DNA of 64,000 nt from Mycobacterium asiaticum (GTDB lineage: Bacteria; Actinomycetota; Actinomycetes; Mycobacteriales; Mycobacteriaceae): positions 1-64,000 of the forward strand of contig NZ_LZLQ01000010.1 of assembly GCF_001673315.1 (NCBI RefSeq), in the 5' to 3' direction. The stretch's first letter is position 1. Every line of letters starts with the position of its first letter. The position numbers were made by a program, and so were the translations under genes. The notes under the pieces were generated by a model. That model had not been told where the DNA came from, made no database searches, and worked only from the letters and a program-made list of their open reading frames with translations. Shown here one piece after another: positions 48,011-58,326 of this stretch.

Positions 48011-48859
48011 TCAGGCGGTACGCCAAGTTCCGCCAGCGCGTTGCACCTCACCTGCGCAAATATCCCGGATTTCAAGGAGTTCGCGCAGCCCCTGTGCTTC
48101 AACCGTGACGCTTCCGGTATCGATCAGCAAGCAAGCCAAGGCCCACCGCAGAGGCCGCAATCCCAGGGGGGCGGTGTCTTGGAGCGCGCGCTGCGCCACA
48201 CTGCGGGCTCGCTCGATCGCCCCGGCGCTGCACAAAGCGGCCGCCAGGACGACCTCGCTCTTGAGCCGGTGGCGCGCCGAGGCACCGGTCATGACCTGCG
48301 CCAGCTTGACGGCCTCCTCGGCCCGGATGACGGCGGTTTCACCGTCACCGGAGGCCATCGCAAGTTCCGCGCCCACCCAACACCGACGCACCGCCAGCCG
48401 GTCGGCGGTGGCTGCTGGGAGCCGGGCGCCGTCGAGCAACTCGTCGGAACGGATCAACAACGTCTCCGCAGCCGCGAAGCGCCCGACGCCCAGCGCGTCT
48501 GCGGCCAGCCCCACTAGCGCGTCGGCGCTCGCTTCGGGATCGTCACCCGCCAAGGCGAACGCCCGGCCGTCCCAGCGGCGCGCCAGGGTGTGCCAGCCGA
48601 GCTGACGCAGGAACGACCCCTGCGTGCTGTGCGCCAGCGAGGCCAGCGGTCCCGCCTTGGCCTGTGCGCGCAACAGCGCGAGGTCGGCATAGCCGCTGCC
48701 GTACCGACCCTGACCGCCGGCGGCGACCGCACGTAGCCACAGCTGCTCCGGGGTGGTCGCCGTCGGCAACGGCCAGGTGCCTGGTTCGCGGCCGAAAGCG
48801 GCTTCGGCCAGCACCTCCGTCGACCCTGAAGCCGCAGAACTGTAACGGGTTTCAATCAC
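48011..48859 (-). CDS. Helical-repeat protein of unknown function (Rv3415c-like)
   Basis: 282 residues from GTG 48859, homologue of Rv3415c (275 aa). It is almost all alpha-helical by composition, with TPR-like pairs such as ASADALVGLAADALGVGRFAAAETLL and GDGETAVIRAEEAVKLAQVM. No signal peptide or catalytic motif is seen. It lies upstream of sigD on the same strand (56 bp gap) and is divergent from whiB3. A scaffold role is only inferred. Confidence 0.85.
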   Translation of the reverse strand: MIETRYSSAASGSTEVLAEAAFGREPGTWPLPTATTPEQLWLRAVAAGGQGRYGSGYADLALLRAQAKAGPLASLAHSTQGSFLRQLGWHTLARRWDGRAFALAGDDPEASADALVGLAADALGVGRFAAAETLLIRSDELLDGARLPAATADRLAVRRCWVGAELAMASGDGETAVIRAEEAVKLAQVMTGASARHRLKSEVVLAAALCSAGAIERARSVAQRALQDTAPLGLRPLRWALACLLIDTGSVTVEAQGLRELLEIRDICAGEVQRAGGTWRTA

Positions 48860-49229
48860 CGTGATAGCAGCTCCGGGATTGGTAAAAAGTTTGTGGGTTC
48901 TGCGTTACCGGAATATTAATCACAACCCTTCGTGTGCTAATTGCAACCCACCTACAGTAGCCCGCTGAGCAGGAGTTTTCCGATCATCCGCCGATCCTTT
49001 TAGCACACCTAGCGGTCAGTTAAAGCAGCACAGATGAACGCGACGTTAATTCTCCTACAACGCCCGTCTATTGCACCACAACATGCCCCTATTGACGCGA
49101 ATTCGTTAGCACCCCTAGCGTCTAGGAGTGTTCGGTGTAGTCATCGGTGACGCCACTGCCAATTCAGTTGCACTCACCCGGGTCGCGAGCCTGTCCGCGC
49201 CAGGTGTGCCGTGCAGAAGGGAATCAGCA
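48860..49229. promoter_or_regulatory. Long upstream region of whiB3 with repeated TTAGCAC elements
   Basis: 370 bp without a supported gene, between the divergent Rv3415c-like gene and whiB3. It contains TTAGCACACCTAGCG at 49000-49014 and TTAGCACCCCTAGCG at 49106-49120, 106 bp apart, and an inverted GTGTGCTAA at 48932-48940. The elements look like operator half-sites but I cannot name the regulator. whiB3 expression is known to respond to redox and acid signals, so a regulated region is expected. Confidence 0.5.
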
Positions 49230-49538
49230 ATGCCACAACCGGAACAGCTGCCTGGACCCAACGCGGACATCTGGAACTGGCAGTTGCAGGGGCTGTGTCG
49301 CGGTGTCGACTCGTCGATGTTCTTCCATCCCGACGGGGAGCGTGGCCGCGCACGCATGCAACGTGAGCAGCGCGCCAAAGAGATGTGCCGCCGCTGCCCG
49401 GTGATCGAAGCGTGCCGGACGCACGCGCTTGAAGTCGGCGAGCCCTACGGAGTGTGGGGTGGCCTGTCGGAAGCCGAGCGCGACATCCTGCTGAAGGGTT
49501 CGATCGGCCGCGGCCGCGGTATACGTCGCTCGGCCTGA
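49230..49538 (+). CDS. whiB3: Redox-responsive transcriptional regulator WhiB3
   Basis: 102 residues from ATG 49230 (MPQPEQLPGPNADIWNWQLQ), the same length as Rv3416. The [4Fe-4S]-cluster cysteines are in GLCRGVDSSMFF and EMCRRCPVIEAC, followed by GEPYGVWGGLSEAERDILL and a basic tail RGRGIRRSA that binds DNA. GAAGGGA precedes the start; the upstream in-frame ATG at 49128 would add 34 unrelated residues. WhiB3 controls lipid anabolism (polyketides, triacylglycerol) and responds to NO, oxygen and redox state. Confidence 0.97.
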   Translation: MPQPEQLPGPNADIWNWQLQGLCRGVDSSMFFHPDGERGRARMQREQRAKEMCRRCPVIEACRTHALEVGEPYGVWGGLSEAERDILLKGSIGRGRGIRRSA

Positions 49539-49592
49539 TCATCCTAAAGGCGACGCGGCCCGGGGTGCTGAACCCTCTGCGGTCGCAGGCCC

Positions 49593-50648
49593 CTAACGGT
49601 GCGGGTGCACCACAATGTGTTGGGTGTTGTAGATCTGGGGCCCATCTTTCGGCGTGTGCCACTGACTGCCGAAGATGTGCAGGTTGTCCAGGGTGCAACC
49701 GGGCAGGATGAACCCGCCGTAATTCTGTGGGACGAAATTGGCCGCGTCCGGATCGTGCTGTTGCATTACCAGCGTCGCCGCGCCGTTGCTGAAGATCTCG
49801 TTGGGGGCGCCCCGGCCCACCTGCACCCGGACTGCGCCGAATCCGATCGAGGCGTCGAAGCCCACGAGCACCGGTCTGCCGTCGATTTCCCGGAAACTGA
49901 GTTCACCGTAGTTGCCCGGGCTGATCGCTTCGCCGTTTACGTCCCCTGCCCGGCCCCATCCGGCGCCAGTCCAGGGTCGCCAGGCGCTGCGGTCGCTCAC
50001 CTGAGCGGGGTCCACGCAATACATGGTGACTGGCCGAGTCCGGTCGAACGAGTCCGCAGCGATGTAGACGTTGCCATCGGAGCTCTGGTACCCGCTGATC
50101 TGAGTGGGATGGCCAGCATCAGGCAATGGCGTCCACGGCCGCCATGACCGGTCGACGGGTCGCCAACCGGCGGCGGGGTCGTCCGTCACCTTCGCCAACC
50201 AGGAACCACCGTCGGGAACAAGGTCCCTGGTGCCGGTGACCATCATGTAGGTCGTCCCGTCGCGCAGCTCAATGCTGCCCGCGGGCAATGTGTTTCGTCC
50301 GTGCGCCTGCGGCGGCGGCGGGAAGAGTACGGTGCGACTGCCACTGGGCCCCGTCAGCGGGCGGCCAAAACGCAGCCGACCCGCGGCGTCCACAGACACC
50401 GGCACCGCGACCGACGGGTAATGCGGGTCCGCGCCCACATGGTCGCCCCGAAACGCGTCCCCGAAAACCGCGACTTGCTTCCCGTTCGGCAACCGGACCA
50501 CCTCACCGAGATCGGCAGCGCCGATACCGCGGATACCACGGCGCGCCCCAGTGCCGGCAACCGCGCCAAGATTGCGCGCCTGACCGGGGGCCAGCACCGA
50601 GCTCGAGAAGGCAAGCGCTCCCGGCACATTGGACCGGGAACGCTTCAT
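49593..50648 (-). CDS. DUF4185 protein, possible endo-D-arabinanase (GH183 type)
   Basis: 351 residues forming a beta-propeller-like pattern: AADLGEVVRLPNGKQVAVFGDAF, SIELRDGTTYMMVTGTRD, YQSSDGNVYIAADSFDRTR, GNYGELSFREIDGRPVLVGFDAS and a closing YGGFILPGCTLDNLHIF with repeated Asp/Glu at blade ends. DUF4185 has recently been linked to D-arabinan-degrading glycosidases (GH183) that cut mycobacterial arabinogalactan or lipoarabinomannan. No clear signal peptide is seen, so its location is uncertain. Assignment to GH183 is family knowledge; activity here is inference. Confidence 0.75.
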   Translation of the reverse strand: MKRSRSNVPGALAFSSSVLAPGQARNLGAVAGTGARRGIRGIGAADLGEVVRLPNGKQVAVFGDAFRGDHVGADPHYPSVAVPVSVDAAGRLRFGRPLTGPSGSRTVLFPPPPQAHGRNTLPAGSIELRDGTTYMMVTGTRDLVPDGGSWLAKVTDDPAAGWRPVDRSWRPWTPLPDAGHPTQISGYQSSDGNVYIAADSFDRTRPVTMYCVDPAQVSDRSAWRPWTGAGWGRAGDVNGEAISPGNYGELSFREIDGRPVLVGFDASIGFGAVRVQVGRGAPNEIFSNGAATLVMQQHDPDAANFVPQNYGGFILPGCTLDNLHIFGSQWHTPKDGPQIYNTQHIVVHPHR

Positions 50649-50669
50649 GCCACCCGAATCTAGCGCTAG

Positions 50670-51626
50670 CTAAGCGTCGACCAAAGGCCGCAGTGCCTCA
50701 CCTACCTTCGTGATGACGCCTGGGGTGTGACGATGGGTCGGAAGGTTCACGATGACACCGTCGATGCCGACATCGAGGACTCGCCGTTTGATCTCATCGG
50801 CAATCTGGTCGATGGTGCCGGTGACCGCTCGACCACCACGCGCTTCACCGATATCGACGCTGGCACCGTACCCGTCCACCACCAACGTCAGCAATGCGCT
50901 GGTCTCCAAAGTAGCTGGATCGCGGTCGATTTCGGCACAGCGTTGGCGCAGCACCGCCAGTTTGGCTGGCAGCTGGTCGATGTCGGCGATGAGGTTGAGA
51001 TGATCGGCGTAGCGAGCGGCCAAGCGAAATGTCTTCTTCTCACCGCTGCCGCCGAGCATGATCGGGATGTGGTCGCGAAAGCGCGGCTCGTTGATCGCGC
51101 TCTCCGTGCGGTACCACTTGCCGGAGAAGGTTGGCCGCTCGCCGTGCAGCATTCCGACGATGATCTGCAATGCCTCTTCGAGCTTTTCGAACCGCTCGGT
51201 GAAGCTGTCGAATTCGAAACCCAGCTGTTGGTGCTCCAGTTCGAACCAGCCGGCTCCTATCCCCAGGATTGCCCGGCCGGCGCTGATGACGTCCAACGTG
51301 GTGATCACCTTGGCCAACAAGGCCGGGTTGCGGTAGGTATTCCCGCTGACGAGTGTGGACAATTGGACCCGCTCAACGGCCGTGGCCAGGCCGCCCAGCG
51401 CCGTGTAAGCCTCCAGCATGGGCTCGTCGGGGTCACCCAATCCCGGCAATTGATAGAAGTGGTCCATCAGCAGGACCGTGTCGAAACCGGCAGCCTCTGC
51501 CTCTTGTGCCTGGGCCTTGACGGCCGGGAACAGCTCGGCGACGGGCGTGCCGTAGGAGAAGTTGGGAATCTGTAATCCGAGGCGAATAGTCACGCCTTCG
51601 TACAAGGCGGCAGTCGCGGGTTTCAT
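50670..51626 (-). CDS. LLM-class F420-dependent oxidoreductase
   Basis: 318 residues in a luciferase-like TIM barrel. The family begins with RLGLQIPNFSYGTPVAELFP, then DTVLLMDHFYQLPGLGDP, TLVSGNTYRNPALLAKVITTLDVISAGRAILGIGAGWFELEHQQLGFEF and IPIMLGGSGEKKTFRLAARYAD, all typical of actinobacterial F420-dependent oxidoreductases. The ATG at 51626 adds 11 residues before the conserved start; GTG 51593 (VTIRLGLQ) is probably nearer the family start. The substrate is unknown. It is next to the DUF4185 gene (21 bp gap) on the same strand. Confidence 0.88.
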   Translation of the reverse strand: MKPATAALYEGVTIRLGLQIPNFSYGTPVAELFPAVKAQAQEAEAAGFDTVLLMDHFYQLPGLGDPDEPMLEAYTALGGLATAVERVQLSTLVSGNTYRNPALLAKVITTLDVISAGRAILGIGAGWFELEHQQLGFEFDSFTERFEKLEEALQIIVGMLHGERPTFSGKWYRTESAINEPRFRDHIPIMLGGSGEKKTFRLAARYADHLNLIADIDQLPAKLAVLRQRCAEIDRDPATLETSALLTLVVDGYGASVDIGEARGGRAVTGTIDQIADEIKRRVLDVGIDGVIVNLPTHRHTPGVITKVGEALRPLVDA

Positions 51627-51722
51627 TCCACTTCAAGCGCCGCGATCTTCTGGAGAACATGCGGTGCGGTCCTGTGGGTCGATTCCGGTTTCGATCACGA
51701 CAAATCGGGGTAGGTCCGGGCC

Positions 51723-52502
51723 ATGAATAAGGGCGTATCCGTTGCGGCCGCAGTGCTCACTGCAGCCATCGCACCGTTAGCAGCTTGCGGCAACCAGCAG
51801 GGTGGGCAGTCCAACACGTCCACGTCGGGGACTTCGTCCGGATCAGAACGGATGACCACCCAGCTGAAGGGCGTGGACGGAAATCAGGTTGCCACCGCCA
51901 CGATCGAGTTCACGAACGGCTATGCCACGGTCACGGTGGAGGCCGGACCGAACCAGGTTCTCAGCCCCGGATTCCACGGGCTCCAAATCCACTCAGTGGG
52001 CAGATGCGAGCCGAATTCGACATCTGCGGACGGCAATTCGAGCGGACCTTTCAGCTCCGCCGGTGACGTCTATCAAGCCGCGAACCACTCCGGCTACCCT
52101 GCCAGCGGTGAGCTGACTGCACTGCAAGTCCGCTCGGACGGCTCCGCGAAATTGGTCACCACAAGCAATCTGTTCACAGCCGCAGACCTTCGGAGCAGTT
52201 CCGGTACCGCCCTGGTCATCCATGAGACCGCGGATAATCTGACCGGCAGTCCCAGCGGGGAATCAGGCAAGCGACTGGCGTGCGGCGTGATCGCCGCTGC
52301 CTCGACCACGACATCGTCGACGACCACCACGACGACGACGACACCCAGTGTCAGTACGGTCACCACGACCGTCGTTGTGCCGCCCCCGGAGACAAGCACG
52401 AGTACCAGCACCAGCACGGTCACCGGTACGAGTACCACCACCAGCATCCCGACCGTCACATCTACGGCGCCGAAGACCCCGACCACGGGTGCCGGGGGCT
52501 GA
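51723..52502 (+). CDS. SodC-like lipoprotein lacking several metal ligands
   Basis: 259 residues. Signal peptide and lipobox LAAC (Cys22). The domain resembles periplasmic Cu,Zn-superoxide dismutase: ATIEFTNGYATVTVEAG, LSPGFHGLQIHSVGRCEPNS, SGYPASGELTALQVRSDGSAKL, VIHETADN and RLACGVIAA. Compared with mycobacterial SodC (Rv0432) the HIH copper pair is QIH, the zinc-loop HYH is VYQ and GDL is GEL, so most of the metal site is lost, while the IH of GLQIH and the H of VIH remain. A Thr/Ser/Pro-rich tail of about 65 residues follows. Likely a structural or binding paralogue; enzyme activity is doubtful. Confidence 0.85.
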   Translation: MNKGVSVAAAVLTAAIAPLAACGNQQGGQSNTSTSGTSSGSERMTTQLKGVDGNQVATATIEFTNGYATVTVEAGPNQVLSPGFHGLQIHSVGRCEPNSTSADGNSSGPFSSAGDVYQAANHSGYPASGELTALQVRSDGSAKLVTTSNLFTAADLRSSSGTALVIHETADNLTGSPSGESGKRLACGVIAAASTTTSSTTTTTTTTPSVSTVTTTVVVPPPETSTSTSTSTVTGTSTTTSIPTVTSTAPKTPTTGAGG

Positions 52503-52522
52503 CGCTGCGGTCCACCGCAGCG

Positions 52523-53386
52523 TCATTTCGCGTCTGGTCGACCGCCTGCGGTTAAGTGCCGCAAGATCGCCGGAAACACCACGTCCTGGTGGTCCAAGTG
52601 TGGGGCGTGCTTTGCGCCTTCGACCGTGAGCAACTCCGAACGCGGAAATAACCGGGAAACGGGACCGCTGTTTGCATACGGCGCGGCGGAGTCACGGGTG
52701 CCCCACACCACCAGCACCGGACGCAGATGCCGTCCCACGCCAGCCCAGCGGTCCCCCGCGTTGACCGGGAAGTTGATCACCGTCGACGCGAATGATTCTG
52801 CTATTCCAGGGAATTGGAGCTGTTCACGGGCACGCTGATTATAATCGGGGAACTGCTCGGGCCGACTCAAGTGCTCTCTGTCGAGGCGGTCGACCACATA
52901 GCCGATACGTCCCGCCAGAAGTTTGGCTGCACCCGGCAGGCGCAACAGCAGTTTCCCAAGATGCGTCAGCGCTCCGCCCACGTACAGTGCCGGTGCGATC
53001 AGCGCGATACTGGCGACCCGTTCGGGTTCCTCGGCAGCAAAGCGGGTGACGATGACCCCGCCCATCGACCAACCGATCAAATGCATGGTCTCGATGCCAA
53101 GGTGGTCGACAAGTTCCCGAAGCTGCGCCACGTACAGGTCGAGGTCGTATCGAATGGGCGGCCGGTCGGACAATCCTCGGCCGAGGTGGTCGTAGCGCAG
53201 CACCCGGAAACCATGGCCGGCAAGCACTTCGGCGAGCGACTCCCAGGCGTAGCTGGGCGTGACAAGACCGTGCACCAACACCACCCACGGGCCATGATCC
53301 CCCACAACGTGGTACGCCGTCACGCCCTGCGATAACGCCGCCGACTCGGCGCCGGCTTGTAACCGCGCCTCCGCGAGTGTGTGCAT
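52523..53386 (-). CDS. Alpha/beta hydrolase
   Basis: 287 residues from ATG 53386 (MHTLAEARLQAGAESAALSQ). Core motifs: VVLVHGLVTPSYAWESLAEV (oxyanion His-Gly), YDHLGRGLSDRP, nucleophile elbow LIGWSMGGVIVTRF near residue 108 (Ser in GWSMG), acid region LVVWGTRDSAAPY and catalytic His in GAKHAPHLDH. Substrate unknown. The longer frame upstream of 53386 is only Arg-rich repeat DNA and is not accepted as coding. Convergent with the SodC-like gene. Confidence 0.88.
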   Translation of the reverse strand: MHTLAEARLQAGAESAALSQGVTAYHVVGDHGPWVVLVHGLVTPSYAWESLAEVLAGHGFRVLRYDHLGRGLSDRPPIRYDLDLYVAQLRELVDHLGIETMHLIGWSMGGVIVTRFAAEEPERVASIALIAPALYVGGALTHLGKLLLRLPGAAKLLAGRIGYVVDRLDREHLSRPEQFPDYNQRAREQLQFPGIAESFASTVINFPVNAGDRWAGVGRHLRPVLVVWGTRDSAAPYANSGPVSRLFPRSELLTVEGAKHAPHLDHQDVVFPAILRHLTAGGRPDAK

Positions 53387-53437
53387 GCCCCGCAGCCTAT
53401 TCCTGCCCCACCGGCGCTCAGGGTGCTGCACGCGCCA

Positions 53438-53516
53438 GCCGCGGCGCGTCCGCTGCCGCAGCGTCGGCTGCCGCGGCGTCCGCTGCCGCAGCCGCGGCGC
53501 GTCCGCTGCCGCAGCG
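53438..53516. repeat. GC-rich direct repeat upstream of the hydrolase gene
   Basis: An identical 26-bp sequence occurs at 53438-53463 and 53491-53516, with a shortened copy between them (53469-53490). All share the core GCGTCCGCTGCCGCAGC. It lies in the non-coding gap between the hydrolase and the adenylate cyclase and has no assigned function. Confidence 0.8.
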
Positions 53517-53615
53517 CGTCCGCCGGCCGGGTCGCCGCGACACTGCACTCACGCACGCGACACGCCGCGACGAGTGTGCGTGGCTTCAGTCTCGAAGAGA
53601 AACCAACGCAGTGCG

Positions 53616-55120
53616 TCAGGCCGCGGGATGCAAGGCGAAGATTCGTACCTCGACTGACTTACCTTTCACCGGATGCGATCCCCGTTCGACGAGCCCGGGC
53701 GGTCGATCAATGAGCGCATCAACGGTCTGATAGGTGAGAAGGATTGCATCACCGGTGGTCTTCGTGAGCTGTTCGACCCGGGCCGCAACATTGACGGCGT
53801 CGCCGATCAGGGTGAACTCCAACTTGCCTCCACCACCGATGGTGCCGGCGATCACCACACCGGTGTTGATCCCGATACCGATCCGGAGGGCACCGCCAAA
53901 CCGTTCACCGACCAGGCGTTGGATCCGCAACGCCGCGTTCACCGCCGCGTCGGCATGGTCGGCACGGTCGTTTGGGGCGTTGAAAGCAGCCAGCGCGCCG
54001 TCGCCGAGGAACTTGTTGACATGCCCCCCTGCGTCGACGACCGCGGGCACGACTATGTCGAAGAGTGTGTTCAGGCGGCCAACTGTGTCCTCAGGGGTGT
54101 TGGCCTCGGCGAACGTCGTGAAGTCACGAACATCGACGAACATCACGGTCACCTCGCGATATTCGCCGGCGAAGACGTCGTCTCCTTGCTCGAGCAGCCG
54201 CGCCGCCAAAGCCGGGTCGACGTAGGTCCCGAACGCGGCCTGAAGTCGTTGCCGCTCAGCCAAACCCGCCTGCATGCGGTTGAACGACGCGGCTAACGCA
54301 CCAAGGTCGTCATCCTGAATCACCGGCAGGCGTCGCGAATAGTCGCCGACCGCAACACGTTTGGTGCCTTCGGTGAGATGACGTATCGGCTGCAGGGACG
54401 GCGCGAAGATGCTGCCGACGGTTATCGGCAGGGCTAGAAAGAGGGTCGCCAGGGAGCCGACGGTTATCCAGAAGACGGTGTCTGATTTCGATCGAACACC
54501 GCCGCCGTGATTGCGCCGAACATGGAGAACGCGAACGCCATCGCGAGCATTGAGATGTTCGACCACGCCGCGAACGTGGGTCGCGAGCGCGGCAGCTCGT
54601 CACCCATGCCGGTATCGCCCACAATGGCGATCCGTACCGGACGCATCGGCGTTTCCGGCAGACCATGCACCCCGATCAGGTGCGATCCAGTCCCAAAGAT
54701 GCAAGCCATCACGGCATACTCGACCAGTCGCAGTTCCGTCGCACCGACTAGGACGCCGACAACGAGCGACAAGACGACGGAGCACACGGCAGTGATCGGT
54801 AACCCTCGCGCGGTAACGGCGCGGGCCCACGTGTAGGTGGCTTCCAGCGCCCTCGCTGAATCCGCCTCGTCACCCGCGGCCCATCGCTCGACCAGCCGCA
54901 GCGGGCCGAGACCCGGCAGGACAATCCCGAGGGCTAACAACAACATCGCAACTCCGGTGGCGCCGACGCCTGCGAGGTAGCAACCGGAGTGTTCGGAAGC
55001 AACGATGGCACACGACATGAACAGGTAGACCGGTAAGGCCACCGCGAAACAGGATGCGGTGACGATCCACGAATACCGCGCTCCGTATCGGTCCCATGCC
55101 CACTGCAACAAGCGGTCCAT
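53616..55120 (-). pseudogene. Class III adenylate cyclase with HAMP domain, frameshifted
   Basis: Two frames on the minus strand complete each other. The first half (54464-55120) has the N-terminal membrane domain with about six hydrophobic segments; the second (start of homology near 54480, stop 53616) gives the last TM, a HAMP domain (PIRHLTEGTKRVAVGDYSRR) and a catalytic domain with metal-binding VTVMFVDVRDF and GDGALAAF, adenine-Lys in GKLEFTLIGDAVN and NVAARVE. Adding one base in the AAA run at 54486-54488 restores FDRKSDTVFW, the pattern of intact mycobacterial cyclases such as Rv1318c-Rv1320c (about 501 residues in total). Either a recent pseudogene or a sequencing error. Confidence 0.8.
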
Positions 55121-55268
55121 TGCGCGAGACTAGATGCTCGTCACTCGCTATAGCACGACACCCCGGCCACCGGGACCGGGGTGTCGGGGAAGCCTTGTCG
55201 ACAATTGCGGTCCCGCCGGTGCGCGATGTACCACTGCTGCCGAGTCGTAACGCCGGCGCCGCCGCGGT

Positions 55269-55910
55269 CTAGCCTGCGATGCGGGCAACGATCAAGTGGT
55301 GTGGGATCGCCACGTCGGCAAGGCGGCGCTGCTCGACATCCTCGAAGCCCGCTTTCTTCAACGCGGCAACAACGTCCGCGACCGGGCGGAGCGTGAACCC
55401 ATACGCCGTGAAAGGCAAGCGGGCCATCGCGTCAGGATCACCAATTCCCAATACTGCCCGGCCCCCGGGGCGCAGGACGCGCGCCAGTTCGGTGCAGGCT
55501 GCCTGAAGGTCGGCAACGAAGTACAGGGTGTTGACCGAAATCGCCGCGTCCAGCGAGTTATCGTCGAGCGGCAACGCTGTCAGTGACCCATTGACGAGCC
55601 TTACCTGTCCGGCAGCGATCTGGGTGGCCAAGCGCGCCCGGGCGCGCGTGAGCATGTCCTCAGCGACTTCCACACCGTAGACCGTGCCCTGCGAACCAAC
55701 CCGCCCCAGAAACAGATCGAGCCCTAGTCCGCCACCAAAACCGATGTCGGCCACCGTGTTTCCGGCGGTTGCTGCCGTCGCATCGACGGCACCGGCCACC
55801 GCCTGACGATTGCCGCGGTTGAGCAGTACCGCTACGCCGCGGCCCACCAGGCCATGCGGCCGGCCGAGTTGCCCGGCGACAATCGCCAACACCCGCCGGC
55901 GTAAACCCAT
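55269..55910 (-). CDS. Class I SAM-dependent methyltransferase (UbiE/Methyltransf_11 type)
   Basis: 213 residues. Motif I ADIGFGGGLGLDLFL near residue 54, VYGVEVAEDMLTRARARL, motif II-like LPLDDNSLDAAISVNTLYFV near 115, and LARVLRPGGRAVLGIGD. The fold is that of small-molecule methyltransferases acting on quinones, lipids or phenols; the substrate is unknown. It is downstream of groEL1, but the strong terminator at 55976-56018 separates them, so it has its own promoter. Confidence 0.87.
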   Translation of the reverse strand: MGLRRRVLAIVAGQLGRPHGLVGRGVAVLLNRGNRQAVAGAVDATAATAGNTVADIGFGGGLGLDLFLGRVGSQGTVYGVEVAEDMLTRARARLATQIAAGQVRLVNGSLTALPLDDNSLDAAISVNTLYFVADLQAACTELARVLRPGGRAVLGIGDPDAMARLPFTAYGFTLRPVADVVAALKKAGFEDVEQRRLADVAIPHHLIVARIAG

Positions 55911-55975
55911 GACCGTTACCTCAGAACTGGATCACTTGAGACGTCCGGCCCCAATAGTGCCTGATGCGCCATCCC

Positions 55976-56018
55976 ACGCAAAAGCCCTCGCACGCCGGGC
56001 GCGCGAGGGCTTTTGCGT
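55976..56018 (-). terminator. Perfect hairpin terminator of the groES-groEL1 region
   Basis: A 16-bp perfect inverted repeat ACGCAAAAGCCCTCGC (55976-55991) and GCGAGGGCTTTTGCGT (56003-56018) around an 11-base loop. It begins 6 bp after the groEL1 stop. Reading leftward (minus strand), a run of T falls inside the downstream arm, as in a classical intrinsic terminator. Confidence 0.92.
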
Positions 56019-56024
56019 AAGGGA

Positions 56025-57704
<1,680 letters not shown>

Positions 57705-57780
57705 TCAAACTATGTAACGTGTGCCGCCCCGGAAATCACCCACGCTGCACGCGGGGATCGCCGGGGCGGGACACAGTGTC

Positions 57781-58083
57781 TTACTTGTTAACGACAGCCA
57801 GCACGTCGCGCGCCGACAGAATGAGGTATTCCTCGCCGCCGTACTTGATTTCGGTGCCGCCGTACTTGCTGTAGATGACGGTGTCACCCTCTGCGACGTC
57901 GAGCGGGATTCGCTTCTCGCCGTCCTCGTCCCAGCGGCCGGGACCGACTGCGACGACGGTTCCCTCCTGGGGCTTCTCCTTGGCGGTGTCAGGAATGACC
58001 AGACCGGATGCGGTCGTGGTCTCGGCCTCGTTGGCCTGTACGAGAATCTTGTCCTCGAGTGGCTTGATGTTCACCTTCGCCAC
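57781..58083 (-). CDS. groES: Co-chaperonin GroES
   Basis: 100 residues, the size of Rv3418c. GroES pattern [35 protein letters not shown] with the mobile loop (TTASGLVIP) and roof, then [56 protein letters not shown]. It caps GroEL rings. The upstream region carries a CIRCE operator, so it should be derepressed on heat shock by HrcA. First gene of the groES-groEL1 operon. Confidence 0.97.
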   Translation of the reverse strand: MAKVNIKPLEDKILVQANEAETTTASGLVIPDTAKEKPQEGTVVAVGPGRWDEDGEKRIPLDVAEGDTVIYSKYGGTEIKYGGEEYLILSARDVLAVVNK

Positions 58084-58253
58084 GATTGGAGCCCTCCACT
58101 AGTTGATTCGGGTTCGGGACGTTCGCCCCGACCGGAGTTGGCGGTCGGTCCGGGGGTTGCCCGAACCGTCCGAATTACCAGATGAATCGGCCTTCGTCCT
58201 AGCCCTAGCGCCGTCGTCGCGGGTGCCGGCACAGCGGGTACTCCGACTGCCAC

Positions 58254-58285
58254 CTAGCACTCTATACACGAGAGTGCTAGCACTC
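58254..58285. promoter_or_regulatory. CIRCE element (HrcA operator) upstream of groES
   Basis: CTAGCACTC (58254-58262), 9-base spacer, GAGTGCTAG (58272-58280) is a near-perfect CIRCE inverted repeat (consensus TTAGCACTC-N9-GAGTGCTAA). A third half-site CTAGCACTC overlaps at 58277-58285. It lies 171 bp upstream of the groES start. Confidence 0.9.
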
Positions 58286-58326
58286 AAGGGCGGCCTGGTG
58301 CTTCTCGCGTGTCGGCGCCGATCGCA

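Noticed and set aside
53387..53548. N-terminal extension of the alpha/beta hydrolase
   Set aside because: The added residues come from GC-rich direct repeats (Arg/Gln/Pro-rich) and no ribosome site precedes them.
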